A DNA stretch of 64,000 bases from Janthinobacterium lividum (GTDB taxonomy: Bacteria; Pseudomonadota; Gammaproteobacteria; Burkholderiales; Burkholderiaceae_D), in the NCBI RefSeq assembly GCF_023509035.1, contig NZ_CP075583.1, forward strand, positions 992,001-1,056,000. The letters are read 5' to 3'. The first letter of the stretch is position 1. The number at the start of each line of letters is the position of its first letter. Below, piece by piece: positions 59,799 through 64,000 of the stretch. The position numbers and the translations under genes were made by a program. The notes below the pieces were generated by a model. That model worked only from the letters and a program-made list of their open reading frames with translations, had not been told where the DNA came from and made no database searches.

Positions 59799-60329
59799 TT
59801 AGCCGGCAATGGCGGTTTCCAGCAACTTGTGCAGTTCGGCGAATTCGGGCTTGCCCACATAGCGCTTGAGGATCTTGCCCTGCTTGTCGAGCACGAAGGT
59901 GGTGGGCGTGAGGGCCACGTCGCCATAGGCCTTGGCCGCCTCGCCCGTCACGTCGAGCGCCACCTTGAACGGCAACTGGCGCGTTTCGGCAAAGTTCAGC
60001 ACGTAGTTGGCCGGATCATATTTCATGGCCACGGCCACGAATTCCAGTCCCTGCGCCTTGTACTTGTTGTAGGTGTCGACCATCTCCGGCATTTCCGCCA
60101 CGCAGGTGGTGCACGAGGTGGCCCAGAAATTGACCATCACGACCTTACCGCGCAGGCTGGCCGAGGTGATTTTCTCGCCATGGATGCCGTGGAACGTCAC
60201 GTCCGGCGCGCTTTGCTTGTCATTCAGCGACAGATAGCCGGCCGCCGCCACGCCCGCCACGAAGACGGCGATGAGGGCTGGCTTGAGCCAGGACTTGCTT
60301 GCGGAGGGCGAAGTTGACATGGTTTTCAT
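59799..60329 (-). CDS. TlpA-family periplasmic thioredoxin-like protein
   Basis: This 176-residue protein has a single N-terminal TM anchor (PALIAVFVAGVAAAGYL) and a thioredoxin fold with redox motif NFWATSCTTCVAEMP (CTTC), and the cis-Pro segment LTPTTFVLD. It probably reduces or delivers thiols in cytochrome c or oxidase maturation. An alternative Met is at 60320. Confidence 0.9.
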   Translation of the reverse strand: MKTMSTSPSASKSWLKPALIAVFVAGVAAAGYLSLNDKQSAPDVTFHGIHGEKITSASLRGKVVMVNFWATSCTTCVAEMPEMVDTYNKYKAQGLEFVAVAMKYDPANYVLNFAETRQLPFKVALDVTGEAAKAYGDVALTPTTFVLDKQGKILKRYVGKPEFAELHKLLETAIAG

Positions 60330-60413
60330 TTGAAAAGCGCGGCGATGCGGCCACGATGTGACTATTATAGCCGCCGCATCGTCGCCGTGCCCTAGGTCGA
60401 ATGGCGGAGGCGC

Positions 60414-61746
<1,333 letters not shown>

Positions 61747-62105
61747 TTACATATCGAGGATGTTCTTCAGCCAGCTGATGCGCCCGCCATCGATGGCCAG
61801 CGCGTCGAAGCGGCAAGGCGGCAGCGTCTTTTGTCCTTGCAGCCAGGTTTGCGCCGCATACACCATGCGCCGCTGCTTGGCTGGCGTGATGCTGGCCAGG
61901 GCGCCGCCGAAGGTTGTACTGCTGCGTAGCCGCACTTCCACGAAGACGATGGATGCGCCCTCGCGCATGATCAGGTCCAGCTCGCCCCCTTGCACAGATA
62001 GTTGCGTTGTAGCAGCACCAAGCCTTGCAACAGCAGATACGCGAGCGCATCGTCTTCCCCTTGCCGTCCCCGTGCCTGTTTATTCTGGAACGGCAGGGGT
62101 GGCAT
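61747..62105 (-). CDS. yraN: YraN/UPF0102 family putative endonuclease, frameshifted
   Basis: This ~119-residue protein has a PD-(D/E)XK-like core (ELDLIMREGASIVFVEVRLR). It breaks at the C5 run 61985-61989. Adding one base restores RNYLCKGGELDLIMREG. Function unproven. It lies between lpoA and diaA, as in E. coli. Confidence 0.88.
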
Positions 62106-62124
62106 GGCGCGCTCTTGCGTGCTC

Positions 62125-63483
62125 TTATTGGGCCGGCGGCACGGCGACAGGCGCGGCTGGCGGCCAAGTGCCCAGCACGCCCTGCTGGTAAATGGCGGCT
62201 TGCTCCGTGCGTTCGAACACACTTTGATCGTTTTCAAAGCGCACGGCCAGGCGGCCCGTCACGCCATCGAGGGTAAATGGCGCGTTCGGCCGCAGCGCCA
62301 CTTCGCGCGCCACGCGGAAGGCATCGATGCCCAGCGCGTACAGGCGTTCCATGTCGGCCGTCAGGCGGCGTTCGGCAGTCTGCTCGGGCTGTGGATACAC
62401 CATCACTTGCGGATGGTCGCGCTGCACTTGCCACGGCAAGTCCAGCAGGCGCGCACCGTCGAGCTCGGGACCGCTGGCGCCGCGCCCCGTGCCGGGATTC
62501 AATGAAGAGGTGCCATACAAGGGTAAATCGCTGCCGATGGCCACGCGCAGCTGGCGCGCCTGGTCGGCGTCGAGCGCGGCAAACAGCAGACCTGGTGGCG
62601 TAGCGGCAAGGCGAGCGCGCAGTTGCACCAGCTCGGCATCGCTCAGGTAGCCATTCGTGGCCGTCAAATCCATCGTCTCGATCTTGCCGCCCTGGCGCAG
62701 CCATTCCTGCTTGAAGGCAGCGCTGATGCGGCGCTGCGAGGGCGAACCTGCCGACAGGATCAGTGCGCTGGCGCCTGGCTGCTCGCTGGCGGCCCAGGCG
62801 GCGACCTGGCGCGCTTCGGCCTCGATCGACAGGCCCATCACCAGCAGCTTGGCCGGCAGGCGCGCGTCGCCGCGGTTGTCCGGGTGGTTCAGGGCGATCG
62901 TCGGCTTGCGCACCAGGTCACTATTCGCCACGGCTGTGACGGCCGAGCGCGACAAAGGCCCTACGACGATGTCCTGTTCTTCCTGTGCTTGCGCAAACTT
63001 GTTCAGGACGTCGCTGCTGCCATCGCCCGTGTCGATCACCGTCACTTCGAAGCCGCTGCGGTCGCGCTCATACGCGGCCATGAAACCGGCGCGCAGCAGT
63101 TCGGCGGCCGGGCCCAGGGACGCCGAGCGCAGCGGCAACAGCAGGCCGATGTGGTGGGCCTTGCCGTCGGACAGCGCCGGCGCCGTGGCGGCCGGCATGT
63201 CCTGCGGCGTGCCGGTCGCCGGCTTGGTGTTGATGGGCGCCAACGGCGCACCGTTTCCGTCGTACGCGGTAATATCGGGCACGGCCACGGCAAAAGTCAC
63301 CGGTTCGGGCGCAGGCGGCTTGGGCGGCACGGGTGGTGGCAGTGGCTTCGGTGGCGGTAGCGCCCTTGTGTTAGATTCAATAGGCGCGCACAATTGCCCG
63401 GGCGCGTCGCAAGGCGTGCTGCAAGCGCTCAGCATGCCGGTCGCGGCACAAACAAGCAGTAACTTCACACTATTAGCAAGCAT
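62125..63483 (-). CDS. lpoA: LpoA/YraM-like penicillin-binding-protein activator lipoprotein
   Basis: This 452-residue lipoprotein precursor has a lipobox (LSAC, mature Cys ~21), a Pro-rich linker (PPPKPLPPPVPPKPP) and a periplasmic-binding-protein-like domain (~110-440; IGLLLPLRSASLGPAAELLR, VGPLSRSAVTAV). LpoA activates PBP1A from the outer membrane in gammaproteobacteria. This shorter betaproteobacterial form lacks the TPR half of the E. coli protein. It is first in its operon and divergent from rsmI. Confidence 0.88.
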   Translation of the reverse strand: MLANSVKLLLVCAATGMLSACSTPCDAPGQLCAPIESNTRALPPPKPLPPPVPPKPPAPEPVTFAVAVPDITAYDGNGAPLAPINTKPATGTPQDMPAATAPALSDGKAHHIGLLLPLRSASLGPAAELLRAGFMAAYERDRSGFEVTVIDTGDGSSDVLNKFAQAQEEQDIVVGPLSRSAVTAVANSDLVRKPTIALNHPDNRGDARLPAKLLVMGLSIEAEARQVAAWAASEQPGASALILSAGSPSQRRISAAFKQEWLRQGGKIETMDLTATNGYLSDAELVQLRARLAATPPGLLFAALDADQARQLRVAIGSDLPLYGTSSLNPGTGRGASGPELDGARLLDLPWQVQRDHPQVMVYPQPEQTAERRLTADMERLYALGIDAFRVAREVALRPNAPFTLDGVTGRLAVRFENDQSVFERTEQAAIYQQGVLGTWPPAAPVAVPPAQ

Positions 63484-63495
63484 TTAACCTCCAAA

Positions 63496-64000
63496 ATGAC
63501 CGTACAAGAAATCAGTTCCATCGCCAGCCTGCCCATCATGACAGAGGCGGCGCACCAGGTCTATCCTATCGCAACATTGTATATAGTGGCCACGCCGATC
63601 GGCAATGTGACCGATATCAGTCTGCGCGCGCTGCATTTGCTGAGTCTTGCCGATGCCGTCGCCTGTGAAGATACGCGCAACACGGCGCACCTGCTGACGC
63701 GCTTTGGCTTGAACAAGCCATTGATTGCGGCACATCAACATAACGAACGCGAAGTGGCGCAAACCTTGATTGCCCGCCTGCACGCTGGCGAGCGCATCGC
63801 CCTCGTTTCCGACGCGGGCACGCCGGCCGTGTCCGACCCCGGCGCGCGCATTGTCGACGCCGTGCGCGCGGCCGGCTTGCGCGTGCTACCCCTGCCCGGC
63901 CCGTCGGCGGCGATTACCGCTATTTCCGCCAGCGGCTTATTGAATGACCAGTTTTACTTTGTCGGCTTCCTGCCGGCGAAAGCCAAGCAGCGTGAAAACA
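63496..64000 (+). CDS. rsmI: 16S rRNA (cytidine-1402-2'-O)-methyltransferase (3' partial)
   Basis: The first ~168 residues are visible before the window ends. They contain LYIVATPIGNVTDISLRAL, the CEDTRNTAHLL motif, AGTPAVSDPGARIVDA and PGPSAAITAISASGL, diagnostic of RsmI (YraL). It methylates the ribose of C1402 in 16S rRNA. It is divergent from lpoA with only 12 bp between starts. Confidence 0.96.
   Translation, partial: MTVQEISSIASLPIMTEAAHQVYPIATLYIVATPIGNVTDISLRALHLLSLADAVACEDTRNTAHLLTRFGLNKPLIAAHQHNEREVAQTLIARLHAGERIALVSDAGTPAVSDPGARIVDAVRAAGLRVLPLPGPSAAITAISASGLLNDQFYFVGFLPAKAKQREN

Overview
The window looks like chromosomal DNA of a GC-rich betaproteobacterium, most probably Oxalobacteraceae close to Janthinobacterium. 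This is inferred from protein style and gene order, not from a search. Supporting order includes lpoA-yraN-diaA-dolP beside a divergent rsmI, ybeD with lipB-lipA, and a ccoNOQP-ccoG-fixH cluster facing fnr. I saw no rRNA, tRNA, CRISPR array, insertion sequence, prophage or replication origin. Almost everything is coding, and only 46384-46699 exceeds 300 bp without a gene.

Layout. 1-3935: a truncated SufR-like regulator, an MFS carrier divergent from a LysR gene, an SDR enzyme, and the wreck of a second LysR gene. 3944-9275: an iron cassette (FyuA-like TonB receptor, O-methyltransferase, RhtX/FptX-like MFS carrier) divergent from a PchR-like AraC gene across a near-perfect Fur box. 9331-12635: a VOC protein and a presequence-protease-type M16 peptidase. 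12932-16877: a GlrK-QseG-GlrR (QseEGF) envelope-stress operon followed by two TGTC-N10-GACA GlrR sites, a sigma-54 promoter and a secreted BON-domain gene. 17085-20743: a BASS transporter, then a UdgX plus radical-SAM DNA-repair pair behind a textbook LexA box. 20825-23858: modABC-modE with a ModE box. 23860-26934: a large hybrid sensor kinase.

27174-39956 is a microaerobic block: fnr, the cbb3 oxidase genes ccoNOQP, maturation genes ccoG, fixH, ccoS and ccoI, a TauE/SafE-like protein, hemN and an Aer-like energy-taxis receptor. The cco operon and the receptor gene each have a perfect FNR box with the same 32-bp spacing to a -10 element. 40039-46383: a c-di-GMP GGDEF/EAL protein, two membrane proteins, a LysE exporter and a FecR/DUF6600 protein. 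46474-46578 may encode a small RNA. 46700-51624: ybeD, then lipB-lipA, separated by a divergent Bcr-type exporter and MocR regulator. 51768-57903: ung, a second TonB receptor with a small Cys-containing membrane protein, an AraC regulator, a PEBP protein and a PepSY protein. 57994-64000: a thioesterase, an ECF sigma/anti-sigma pair, a TlpA thioredoxin, and dolP-diaA-yraN-lpoA/rsmI.

One caution applies throughout. Eleven genes, including lipA and hemN, are broken by exactly one base, each in a homopolymer run of four to seven bases. The simplest reading is residual sequencing error, so I list them as CDS with the frameshift described rather than as true pseudogenes. The LysR remnant at 3655-3935 has two in-frame stops and does look genuinely decayed.
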